Below are positions 6,083 through 12,051 of a DNA stretch of 14,504 nt, one piece after another. The DNA is taken from assembly GCA_030642845.1 (NCBI GenBank), contig DAOWMZ010000010.1, forward strand, positions 1 through 14,504, given 5' to 3'. This DNA comes from Candidatus Zixiibacteriota bacterium. GTDB lineage: Bacteria > Zixibacteria > MSB-5A5 > GN15 > FEB-12. The notes below the pieces were generated by a model, which saw only the letters and a list, made by a program, of their open reading frames with translations, was not told the origin of the DNA and did no database searches. Made by a program: the position numbers and the translations under genes. Every line of letters starts with the position of its first letter. The stretch's first letter is position 1.

Positions 6083-6577
6083 TTAAAGCGAATATTTCCC
6101 AAAATCTTCAGGGTTAATTTTTCTTAGTCGTTCTCTTAGCGTTTCAGGGTCATTTGGAATAGGAGGTTTTTCATCCGATTCCACCTGTTCCAAATTAAAC
6201 AGCTCTTCATTGACATAAATCGGGGCTCCCGTTTTCAGAGCAATTGCAATTGAATCCGATGGACGCGCATCTAATTCATATTTTTTATCACCGCATTTAA
6301 GATGCAGTTTAGCAAAGAATGTCTGCTCCTTTAATTCAGTGATTTCGATCCGATCCACAATCGCTTCAACGGTACTAAGAATAGTTTTCAACAAATCATA
6401 AGTCATCGGGCGTTTTGATTTAACACCTGATAACTCCATCGCTATTCCCCAGGCTTCGGCATGACCGATCCATATCGGTAAAACCTTATCGAGGCTATCA
6501 GGTGATAAAATCACAACCGGAGAATTAGTTGTCATATCAAGTGCCAACCCGTCAACTTTTACTTCGAGAAAATTCAT
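6083..6577 (-). CDS. DUF151/BFN (bifunctional nuclease family) protein
   Basis: 164 residues. The family core occupies about 1-130: VKVDGLALDMTTNSPVVIL, LPIWIGHAEAWGIAMELSG, RPMTYDLLKTIL, ELKEQTFFAKLHL and the signature RPSDSIAIALKTGAPIYVNEEL near 104-126. This is the family named after plant bifunctional nuclease; most bacterial members lack a demonstrated substrate. The C-terminal 35 residues form a Pro/Glu-rich tail (EKPPIPNDPETLRERLRKINPEDF). The ATG follows the rplI stop after one base (TAA-G-ATG) without a clear Shine-Dalgarno, so translation is probably coupled to L9. No acidic catalytic cluster is obvious beyond the conserved Arg-Pro-Ser-Asp. Confidence 0.88.
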   Translation of the reverse strand: MNFLEVKVDGLALDMTTNSPVVILSPDSLDKVLPIWIGHAEAWGIAMELSGVKSKRPMTYDLLKTILSTVEAIVDRIEITELKEQTFFAKLHLKCGDKKYELDARPSDSIAIALKTGAPIYVNEELFNLEQVESDEKPPIPNDPETLRERLRKINPEDFGKYSL

Positions 6578-6578
6578 C

Positions 6579-7025
6579 TTATGATTTTTTAACTACCCAA
6601 AGTTTAAGATTCGCTGATACATCCTTATCAACTTTCACCGGCACAGTATAAACACCAAGAACCTTGATAGGAGTTTCAAGCAATATAGCTCTTTTATCAA
6701 TCGTAACACCGTTTTCCGCCAATGCTTCGGCGATATCACCATTAGTTACGGAGCCGAAAAGCTTGTCTTCTTCACCCACCAGAACTTCAATGGAAAGTTC
6801 CAGTTTTTCGATCCGCTCTTTGACCACTTCAGCCACACGACGGGATTTTCTTTCACGGATCTCTTTTTGTTTATTAATCTCACCAATCGATTTAAGATTG
6901 GCTCGGGTTGCCGGGATAGCCATATTTCTCGGTACGAGGAAATTACGAGCATAGCCCCCTTTAACCTCAACCGCTTGTCCCGCAGATCCGACACCCGCGA
7001 CATCTTCACGTAATATTACTTTCAT
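6579..7025 (-). CDS. rplI: 50S ribosomal protein L9
   Basis: 148 residues, the normal L9 size. The N-terminal RNA-binding domain is intact: MKVILREDVAGVGSAGQAVEVKGGYARNFLVPRNMAIPAT, with the family pattern GxxGxxVxVKxGYARNFLxPxxxA. A long linker helix follows (about 41-75, KSIGEINKQKEIRERKSRRV...), then the C-terminal 23S rRNA-contacting domain ending KLWVVKKS. The ATG at 7025 is chosen over an in-frame TTG at 7040 because GAAAGGGC (7031-7038) is its Shine-Dalgarno and the family starts MxVIL. It stands after the DUF2232 gene, as in many Firmicutes, Deltaproteobacteria and FCB genomes. L9 binds 23S rRNA domain V at the L1 stalk base. Confidence 0.97.
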   Translation of the reverse strand: MKVILREDVAGVGSAGQAVEVKGGYARNFLVPRNMAIPATRANLKSIGEINKQKEIRERKSRRVAEVVKERIEKLELSIEVLVGEEDKLFGSVTNGDIAEALAENGVTIDKRAILLETPIKVLGVYTVPVKVDKDVSANLKLWVVKKS

Positions 7026-7063
7026 TTTACGCCCTTTCAAATATCATTGCAACAAAATTGTTA

Positions 7064-8110
7064 TCATGTTAATTCTCTTAAACGAATTTTACGCCAATCA
7101 GTAAAACTGTCAATAAAACCAAGCAAACTTATTCCCACCCCCATTATTATCCCTGACATCGGATTTACTAACGGCAGGAAGAAAAGCATTATGTAAAACA
7201 GAGTTTTCATAAGGGTTGAGAAACGAAGTTTCCTAAGCATATATTCCAGCAAAGCCAACCCGGTCAGAGTATAAAAAGTCGCCATAACTACCAAAGCATT
7301 GTCAGCAGCTAATTCTATAAATTCTCCACCAATCAGACGCGCCACGATAAATACCATAACTACCGGAATAAACCAAAACGGCATCTGCCAGTAGATATAC
7401 GGCTCCCACTGGGGAGTGGCCAGACGATTACGATCAATCCATCTCACAAAAATGAGATAGCCAACACTAAACTGTACGGCTATAGTGAGAATAATCTCAG
7501 CCGGGATCAATCTAAAAATAATTACCAGTAGTTTTTGAAACATCTCTGTCGCCAGTCTGATTCTTTCCTGACTTTCACCTACAATGGCAAGTTGGTTTTC
7601 AGCCTGAGCTACCAGTTTTTGAATGCTCTCTGTCGATGATTTACTAAGATCCTGCCATATTGAAAAATAGTTCAAGATCACAAAAATCGTCAGCGCAATT
7701 ACTGAGACAACATATACCATTCTGGGACGGTAACCTCTTTGAGTCATCAGGCCGGATATTACTCCTGCTGATAACAGCATTCCCCAGCCGGTGAAAGCAT
7801 AAATCATTTGAGATGACTCAATAATCACACAACCGAGAATTATTGCCGCTAAAACACCTGATCCCAGAATAAGATACTGCTGCCTAAAAGCCAGCTTTGC
7901 TATACCATAATAAAGATACATCATCAAAAAATAAGTTATTGGGGCGGTAACAATAGTAAGTAATAATACCGATTGTTCCAGCCAGTTTCCAAAAGCTAAT
8001 ACCGAGTAAGCCAGCATAGCCAATACAATAAGAAATGTTGAATTTCTTTCAGAATTGGATGCTGTTTCAGAATCTATATTCGGTTTTATTTTATCAACGA
8101 AACGATTCAC
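7064..8110 (-). CDS. DUF2232 (YybS-like) polytopic membrane protein
   Basis: About 348 residues with roughly eight membrane segments: about 28-46, 51-71, 81-99, 103-120, 132-150, 195-220, 245-265 and 270-330. A charged loop (SKSSTESIQKLVAQAENQLAIVGESQERIR) separates the two halves. The family is usually found between rpsR and rplI, exactly its position here. It is thought to be an inner-membrane protein of unknown role; B. subtilis YybS is the reference member. The start is uncertain. TTG at 8116 and GTG at 8110 both lie inside the rpsR 3' end, and neither has a convincing Shine-Dalgarno. GTG 8110 is given on codon preference, with coupling to rpsR translation as the likely mechanism. ATG 8017 would delete the first membrane helix. 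Confidence 0.8.
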   Translation of the reverse strand: MNRFVDKIKPNIDSETASNSERNSTFLIVLAMLAYSVLAFGNWLEQSVLLLTIVTAPITYFLMMYLYYGIAKLAFRQQYLILGSGVLAAIILGCVIIESSQMIYAFTGWGMLLSAGVISGLMTQRGYRPRMVYVVSVIALTIFVILNYFSIWQDLSKSSTESIQKLVAQAENQLAIVGESQERIRLATEMFQKLLVIIFRLIPAEIILTIAVQFSVGYLIFVRWIDRNRLATPQWEPYIYWQMPFWFIPVVMVFIVARLIGGEFIELAADNALVVMATFYTLTGLALLEYMLRKLRFSTLMKTLFYIMLFFLPLVNPMSGIIMGVGISLLGFIDSFTDWRKIRLRELT

Positions 8111-8312
8111 TCTCAAAAGCCATAAACGCCATCATTCTGGCGCGTTTGATAGAGACAGTAAGACGCCGTTGGTGTCGGGCACAGTTCCCGGAAATACGAC
8201 GAGGTATAATTTTCCCTCGTTCATTTACAAAACGACGAAGTAGTCTTTCATCTTTATAATCAAGGATAGATATTCTGTTCTCACAAAAATAACAGAATTT
8301 CCTTCTTCTCAT
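8094..8312 (-). CDS. rpsR: 30S ribosomal protein S18 (zinc-binding form)
   Basis: 72 residues, typical for S18. Family motifs are present in order: RRRKFCYFCENR, LDYKDERLLRRFVNERGKIIPRR, SGNCARHQRRLTVSIKRARMMAF. Cys7/Cys10 and Cys44 with His47 form the CxxC...CxxH zinc site of the C+ class. The ATG at 8312 is set by AAGGTGA (8321-8327) 8 nt upstream and by the family N-terminus; the frame is open a further 19 codons but these are non-coding. S18 dimerises with S6 on the 30S platform. No ssb lies between rpsF and rpsR, unlike in many bacteria. The TGA stop lies about 16-22 bases inside the start of the DUF2232 gene. Confidence 0.97.
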   Translation of the reverse strand: MRRRKFCYFCENRISILDYKDERLLRRFVNERGKIIPRRISGNCARHQRRLTVSIKRARMMAFMAFESESFR

Positions 8313-8371
8313 TAAATTCTTCACCTTATTGCTTCCTCTTTTATTTCTATTAATAATTCCGGTTATCAAAA

Positions 8372-8905
8372 TTATAATTGATCATCTTCGTTAAATTCTT
8401 TTGAATCAGCAGATTCATCAGTTTTTGGTTTTTCCTCTTCGGAAGTTTCTGCAACAGGTTCTTCAGTTTCCGGTTCAGCTTCCTCTATCTTCTCTTCTTC
8501 CTGAGACTCAGCGGCTTCTTCTATCGCTTCAGATTTTACTTCAGGCTCATTACTAACCGGTGCAACTTTCTCTTCCTGGTCATTGCTATCTTCGAGGGAA
8601 GGATTAAACTTCTCAAGATCTCCTTCGAAAACGATAGTCAAATGGCGCAGGTAAGCTTCACCGAGATTAAAATGACGATCAAGGATTGAGATTACCTCCG
8701 CGGTTCCCTCATACACAAAAGTTGTGTAGTATCCCTGGGTGAGTTTTTGAATAGGATAGGCCAGTCTTCTGGTTCCCATCCGGTTTTCATTAAGAATGTT
8801 ACCGCCATTATCCAAAATCAGTTTGGATATTGCTCCAACCTGGCTGTCAATGGTGGCATCATCTGTTTGAGGATTGACTATGAACGTAGTTTCATACGTG
8901 CGCAT
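8372..8905 (-). CDS. rpsF: 30S ribosomal protein S6 with long acidic C-terminal tail
   Basis: 177 residues against the usual 95-135. Residues 1-96 are the complete S6 ferredoxin-like fold: MRTYETTFIVNPQTDDA, MGTRRLAYPIQKLTQGYYTTFVYEG, EAYLRHLTIVFEG. Residues 97-177 are a low-complexity Glu/Asp/Ser/Pro/Lys tail (EEAAESQEEEKIEEAEPETE and similar) ending EFNEDDQL, far longer than the poly-Glu tail that RimK adds in E. coli. AAGGGAGGA (8912-8920) lies 6 nt upstream. It follows pth by 61 bp and precedes rpsR by 59 bp. S6 binds helix 22/23 of 16S rRNA with S18. The tail is presumably disordered and surface-exposed; its role is unknown. Confidence 0.97.
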   Translation of the reverse strand: MRTYETTFIVNPQTDDATIDSQVGAISKLILDNGGNILNENRMGTRRLAYPIQKLTQGYYTTFVYEGTAEVISILDRHFNLGEAYLRHLTIVFEGDLEKFNPSLEDSNDQEEKVAPVSNEPEVKSEAIEEAAESQEEEKIEEAEPETEEPVAETSEEEKPKTDESADSKEFNEDDQL

Positions 8906-8966
8906 TCAATGTCCTCCCTTCGGACGTTGGTTAAAATCAAACGGCTTAACTTTTAAATGCAATAAG
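8906..8966 (-). promoter_or_regulatory. rpsF leader with hairpin over the Shine-Dalgarno
   Basis: The pth-rpsF spacer contains GTCC (8922-8925) pairing with GGAC (8911-8914) around the loop GAAGGGA, which would bury part of the rpsF ribosome-binding site. Further up are GTTAA/TTAAC arms and two CCG trinucleotides. Many bacteria have an autoregulatory S6:S18-binding structure with an exposed CCG at this spot; this is a possible case, unproven by eye. Confidence 0.3.
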
Positions 8967-9539
8967 TTAAACAGGGTGAATGTTATATTTATTCATCGCC
9001 TCATCGAAGCGATTATTTATGCTAAAAAGCACTGCTTCCGCAGCTTTGTCAAGCATTTCTTCAACCAGTTCTGATTCAGCCGGTTCGAATCTGCTTAAGA
9101 CAAAATCAGAACTACTAATATTATCGGGTAAAGTACCAATTCCCAAACGGAGACGCGGAAATTCATTTGTACCCAAAGAATCTATTATTGATGCCAAACC
9201 GTTATGACCACCATCACTGCCGGATTTACGAAGTCTCAATTTTCCCAGAGGTAAATTGTAATCATCAACTACAACGAGCATGTCATTTGGCGTAAGCCCG
9301 TGTTTAACAAGAAGTTTCTCGACCGCCCATCCTGATCGATTCATATAAGTACGAGGCCAGGCCAAAGTGAGCTTGTCACCTTTATTAATAAAATCACTAT
9401 AGTCGTATAACTCAGTAGTCTTCACTTTTTTGATTTTTAGTGTCTGAGCCACCCTATTGAGTACCCCAAAACCGACATTATGGCGGGTATCTTTGTATTT
9501 CGTAGTAATATTTCCCAGACCAACAATTAATGAAATCAT
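8967..9539 (-). CDS. pth: Peptidyl-tRNA hydrolase
   Basis: 190 residues, the standard length. It cleaves the ester bond of peptidyl-tRNA released by stalled ribosomes. All key residues are visible: Asn10 (GLGN), catalytic His20 (TRHNVGF), Asn67 (TYMNRSG), Asp92/Asp93 (VVVDDYNLP), and the GGHNG motif at 110-114. AAGG (9548-9551) lies 8 nt upstream of the ATG. It opens the long minus-strand gene series (pth-rpsF-rpsR-DUF2232-rplI-...). The ribosomal protein L25/ctc gene that often precedes pth is absent; instead the divergent rsmE lies upstream. TTGACA (9589-9594) and TATCTT (9567-9572) with a 16-bp spacer form a plausible promoter. Confidence 0.97.
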   Translation of the reverse strand: MISLIVGLGNITTKYKDTRHNVGFGVLNRVAQTLKIKKVKTTELYDYSDFINKGDKLTLAWPRTYMNRSGWAVEKLLVKHGLTPNDMLVVVDDYNLPLGKLRLRKSGSDGGHNGLASIIDSLGTNEFPRLRLGIGTLPDNISSSDFVLSRFEPAESELVEEMLDKAAEAVLFSINNRFDEAMNKYNIHPV

Positions 9540-9566
9540 AAATCAAACCTTATTTTTCTGGCGATC

Positions 9567-9594
9567 AAGATATATTTTTTTACAGAAATGTCAA
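9567..9594 (-). promoter_or_regulatory. Promoter of the pth-ribosomal protein operon
   Basis: Minus-strand TTGACA (9589-9594), a 16-bp A-rich spacer and TATCTT (9567-9572). The predicted start near 9560 leaves a leader of about 20 nt that includes the pth Shine-Dalgarno. Confidence 0.5.
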
Positions 9595-9620
9595 TATGTT
9601 AAGAAATTGTCAAAAGTCAC

Positions 9621-9649
9621 TTTATATCCACACAATTATAGATTATAAT
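9621..9649 (+). promoter_or_regulatory. rsmE promoter placed for a leaderless mRNA
   Basis: TTTATA (9621-9626), a 17-bp spacer and TATAAT (9644-9649). The ATG begins 7 nt after the -10 box, where transcription itself should begin. AGG immediately before the ATG is too close to act as a Shine-Dalgarno. Confidence 0.55.
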
Positions 9650-9655
9650 TTCAGG

Positions 9656-10402
9656 ATGAATTTAATAATAGTATCAGAATCGGAACAAGAGAATGATCTT
9701 TTTCATCTTACCGACGCAAGAGCGACACATATAAAAGAAATATTACGTTCCAATACCGGAGATATAATTGAAATTGGTATTATCAATGGCCCCCGGGGTA
9801 AAGCAAAAATTGTCAATATTACTGATAATGAAGTTGTCATAGAACCTATTGAACTTAAAGAGAACCCTGCCCCAAAACCAACAATTGATCTGATTTGTGC
9901 TCTCCCCCGTCCCCAGACATTAAAAAAGGTATTGATTATTTCGGCAACTATGGGAGTCAGAAATCTTTATTTGATCAGAGCTAACCGAGTTGAAAAAAGC
10001 TTTTTCCATTCTCCTTTGTTGCAACCTGAAAATTACAAACCATTTCTAATCGAAGGTTTGAGCCAGGGGAAAAACACCAGACTTCCAATTGTCTCCATTC
10101 ATGATCGCTTTAAAAGGTTTTTTGAAGAAATATTTCCTGTTATCGTTGAAAAAAGACTAAATAAGGCAACTATGTTGCTGCCCGAACTGGAATCTCAAAA
10201 AAATTTAGATGATATCTATTCCAATAAGAGCAACTCGTTGGTGGTGGCTATTGGACCTGAAGGAGGCTGGGTTCCATTCGAATTGGACTTAATGGAAGGC
10301 TTGGGATTTCAAAAATTCAGACTTGGAAGATGGGTATTGAGGGTTGAAGCAGCAGTTGTTGGAGTATTAAGCCAAATCGAATTAGTTGAGATGATGAAAT
10401 AA
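9656..10402 (+). CDS. rsmE: 16S rRNA (uracil1498-N3)-methyltransferase
   Basis: 248 residues, normal for RsmE. It methylates U1498 of 16S rRNA using SAM. An N-terminal PUA-like domain (about 1-70, with ATHIKEILR) precedes the SPOUT knot domain. Knot motifs are VVAIGPEGGWVPFE (197-209) and LGRWVLRVEAA (223-233), against the family's LGxRILRxETA. The segment LPRPQTLKKVLIISATMGVRNLYLIRANRVEKSFFHSPLLQPE matches the subfamily with VEKSYxxSPLL rather than the E. coli-like branch. ATG 9656 is chosen over TTG 9596 because the longer reading would run through the promoter and add 20 residues outside the fold. It is divergent from pth; the gene converges on the selenoprotein gene 73 bp downstream. Confidence 0.92.
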   Translation: MNLIIVSESEQENDLFHLTDARATHIKEILRSNTGDIIEIGIINGPRGKAKIVNITDNEVVIEPIELKENPAPKPTIDLICALPRPQTLKKVLIISATMGVRNLYLIRANRVEKSFFHSPLLQPENYKPFLIEGLSQGKNTRLPIVSIHDRFKRFFEEIFPVIVEKRLNKATMLLPELESQKNLDDIYSNKSNSLVVAIGPEGGWVPFELDLMEGLGFQKFRLGRWVLRVEAAVVGVLSQIELVEMMK

Positions 10403-10475
10403 AATGTTTTCTACAAGACTAAAATATAGGTCTAAAACGGGCGACATATAAAACTATAATACAAAACTTACAAAT

Positions 10476-11636
10476 CTATTTTTCAAACCGTTCCAGTTGT
10501 GTTGAGTAGCTTTCATTATCGGGATCGTTTTCTATTGCTAATTTGATTTGAACAATTGCTTCTTCAGTGTTGCCTTTTGCATGGCATATTTCAGCCAATA
10601 GATTAAGATGCTTTGCTCGGAAACTCCCTTCGGATGCTTTCTGACAGGCCATCCGAACATATTTTTCAGCTTCCGTTAAATTGATTTTCCTATCAAAACA
10701 GTATTTGCCATAGGAAAAATATTTCGCCGGATCGTTCTGCCACCCATCCCCCATGCTATTCTGTTTTTGTTTGATGGCATTCAGAGTGTCATGAGTTACA
10801 TATAGTTCATAATCCGCTTTGATCAAATAATGATACTCTTTTGTTTTTGCATTTTTATTATTAGCAGTAATATCAATCCCGATCCTAAGATATTTGCCAA
10901 TGTCATTTGTACGGTCTTTTCTTCGGGCAAGATTGGTAATCATCATTGCCAGTTTTCTGATGTTGTCTTTGAGTGCTCGTTTGTTGTTTAAAACATTATC
11001 AGCGGAAATGAATACCGAATCAAATGGCATAATGCCGTTCCAGATGGCATCGGCATAGTTCTGGAAAATCGAGAAACTATAATCACGAGTAGTTCTGCTA
11101 CTTTGATTCTGAGCAATGCGATAATATTTATTTGATTCCATGTATTCGCCAATATCAGTAAAATACTTAGCAAGAACATTTATATCGCGATTGTTGGGAT
11201 TATTTTTGTTTCGCTGAACACGTTGTTCGATTGTTGTTAAATCAGCAAGCCCTGTTTTTAATGACCCGATAAACTTGTTGGCAGTTGTGTAGCCTTCCCA
11301 TCGGTATATAACATCACCATTGCTATTGGCAAGCACAAACAAAGGATAGTATGGTCCGGCATGATATTCTTTTCCTAACTCGACACCTTCACCCTTTTTC
11401 ACATTAAGAGAAAGATGAATTACATTCTGCAATGCTTTTTTTACTACTTCTTCTGATTCCACTTCACGAGCGGCTAATTCGCAATACTCTCAATCATCCC
11501 GGAAAAACTCCAGCAGGATCGGTTTGTTAAGTTGGATCGAAAGTTCTTTTGCTTCCTCAAAAGTAGTCGGAGTTTGAGGGGCTGCAAACCCAGATAAAAA
11601 AAAGAATAAAAATAATGTAATAATGATAACTCGCAT
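10476..11636 (-). CDS. Selenoprotein candidate: secreted thioredoxin-fold protein with UxxC and C-terminal TPR, in-frame TGA at 11490-11492
   Basis: 386 residues if the TGA is read as selenocysteine. The frame runs from ATG 11636 through 48 sense codons, one TGA (codon 49), then 337 further codons to TAG. The N-terminus is a signal peptide (IIITLFLFFFLSGFAA, about 4-19). Residues 25-125 are a thioredoxin fold: KPILLEFFRDD, then U-E-Y-C (49-52), ELAAREVESEEVVKKAL, VIHLSLNV, and the YYP cis-proline near 98 followed by LFVLANSNGDVIYRWEGY. TGA occupies the first Cys of CxxC. The middle and C-terminus are helical, with TPR-like repeats at 294-386 (AEKYVRMACQKA, LNLLAEICHAKGNTEEAIVQIKLAIENDP). A gene caller would begin at GTG 11462, losing signal peptide and active site. 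Read as a periplasmic thiol oxidoreductase or peroxidase-like protein (inference). Selenium machinery is not in the window. Confidence 0.8.
11459..11492 (-). promoter_or_regulatory. Candidate bacterial SECIS element after the UGA
   Basis: Beginning 17 nt after the TGA, CCGCT (11469-11473) pairs with AGTGG (11459-11463; one G-U) around a 5-nt loop CGUGA (11464-11468). ATT/AAT can extend the stem past a 2-nt bulge. There are 21 nt from UGA to the apical loop, and G is the second loop base, followed by U, as in bacterial SECIS patterns. A competing TTGCGA/TCGTGA hairpin overlaps it. Confidence 0.6.
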
Positions 11637-11641
11637 GTAAT

Positions 11642-11670
11642 ATTATACGATTTTGTTTTAATTACGCCAA
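11642..11670 (-). promoter_or_regulatory. Selenoprotein gene promoter placed for a leaderless mRNA
   Basis: Minus-strand TTGGCG (11665-11670), a 17-bp spacer and TATAAT (11642-11647). Only five bases (ATTAC) separate the -10 box from the ATG at 11636, so the transcript should start at or just within the start codon. Confidence 0.6.
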
Positions 11671-11734
11671 TATTTATTTGAACAATTGATTCAAAAGTAC
11701 ATATATTATAGGTCATGCTATCTGTTTCCATCTA

Positions 11735-11878
11735 ATGAGATACAAGGGTAAAGAAAAATTGAATTTCACAGAAGGAATTAACTTCTCCATACAAAACCAC
11801 AAAGCAAGCCACTTCAAACCTTTCTTATACCTTGCAATTATTATAGCTCTGTTTGAGCTTTGGATATATTTGAATTAA
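11735..11878 (+). CDS. Possible 47-residue single-span membrane microprotein
   Basis: An ATG-to-TAA frame of 47 codons lies in the divergent gap between the selenoprotein and dockerin genes. The first 30 residues are basic/polar (RYKGKEKLNFTEG, QNHKASHFK), and the last 17 form a clean membrane helix (FLYLAIIIALFELWIYL). That is the layout of many bacterial membrane microproteins, but there is no Shine-Dalgarno and the promoter is weak (TTGAAC 11678-11683, TATATT 11702-11707). It may be chance in AT-rich DNA. Confidence 0.25.
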   Translation: MRYKGKEKLNFTEGINFSIQNHKASHFKPFLYLAIIIALFELWIYLN

Positions 11879-11889
11879 TTTAATGATTT

Positions 11890-11918
11890 GGCAGGATCAC
11901 TCTGGGATCCTGCCCTAC
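11890..11918 (-). repeat. REP-like palindromic element, copy 7
   Basis: Stem GGCAGGATC / GATCCTGCC (11890-11898 with 11906-11914) with a 7-nt loop, followed by CTAC (GTAG head on the minus strand). Arms, the TT before them and the head are identical to copy 4 at 2873-2902; only the loop differs. Confidence 0.75.
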
Positions 11919-11945
11919 TATATTTCATCCCCTATCTATTCTCAA

Positions 11946-11974
11946 TTGACAAAACTGGTAAAGCATGTTATATT
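11946..11974 (+). promoter_or_regulatory. Strong sigma-70 promoter of the dockerin-repeat gene
   Basis: TTGACA (11946-11951), exactly 17 bp, then TATATT (11969-11974). Transcription should begin near 11981, giving a leader of about 70 nt to the ATG at 12052. Confidence 0.7.
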
Positions 11975-12051
11975 TGATCTGTACAACAAACTGGACCGTA
12001 GTTACCGCCAAACCTAATGAAGAAACTGTATCCATATATGGAGTTGGAATT

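Noticed and set aside
6664..6954. A 96-residue + strand frame inside rplI
   Set aside because: Antisense shadow of a firmly identified ribosomal protein gene; Ser/Thr-rich with no motif.
7026..7040. A five-residue longer L9 starting at TTG 7040
   Set aside because: It would translate through the Shine-Dalgarno and disagrees with the family N-terminus.
11464..11484. Alternative hairpin TTGCGA/TCGTGA after the TGA as the SECIS
   Set aside because: It has two wobble pairs and a loop without GU, so CCGCT/AGTGG was preferred.
11490..11492. The TGA as a pseudogene mutation or sequencing error
   Set aside because: Cannot be excluded without reads, but the exact match to the CxxC first position, the intact frame of 337 codons after it, and the following hairpin make selenocysteine the simpler explanation.
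11474..11731. An 85-residue minus-strand frame overlapping the start of the selenoprotein gene
   Set aside because: It is a shadow in another frame; its translation shows no domain, while the other frame gives signal peptide and thioredoxin motifs.
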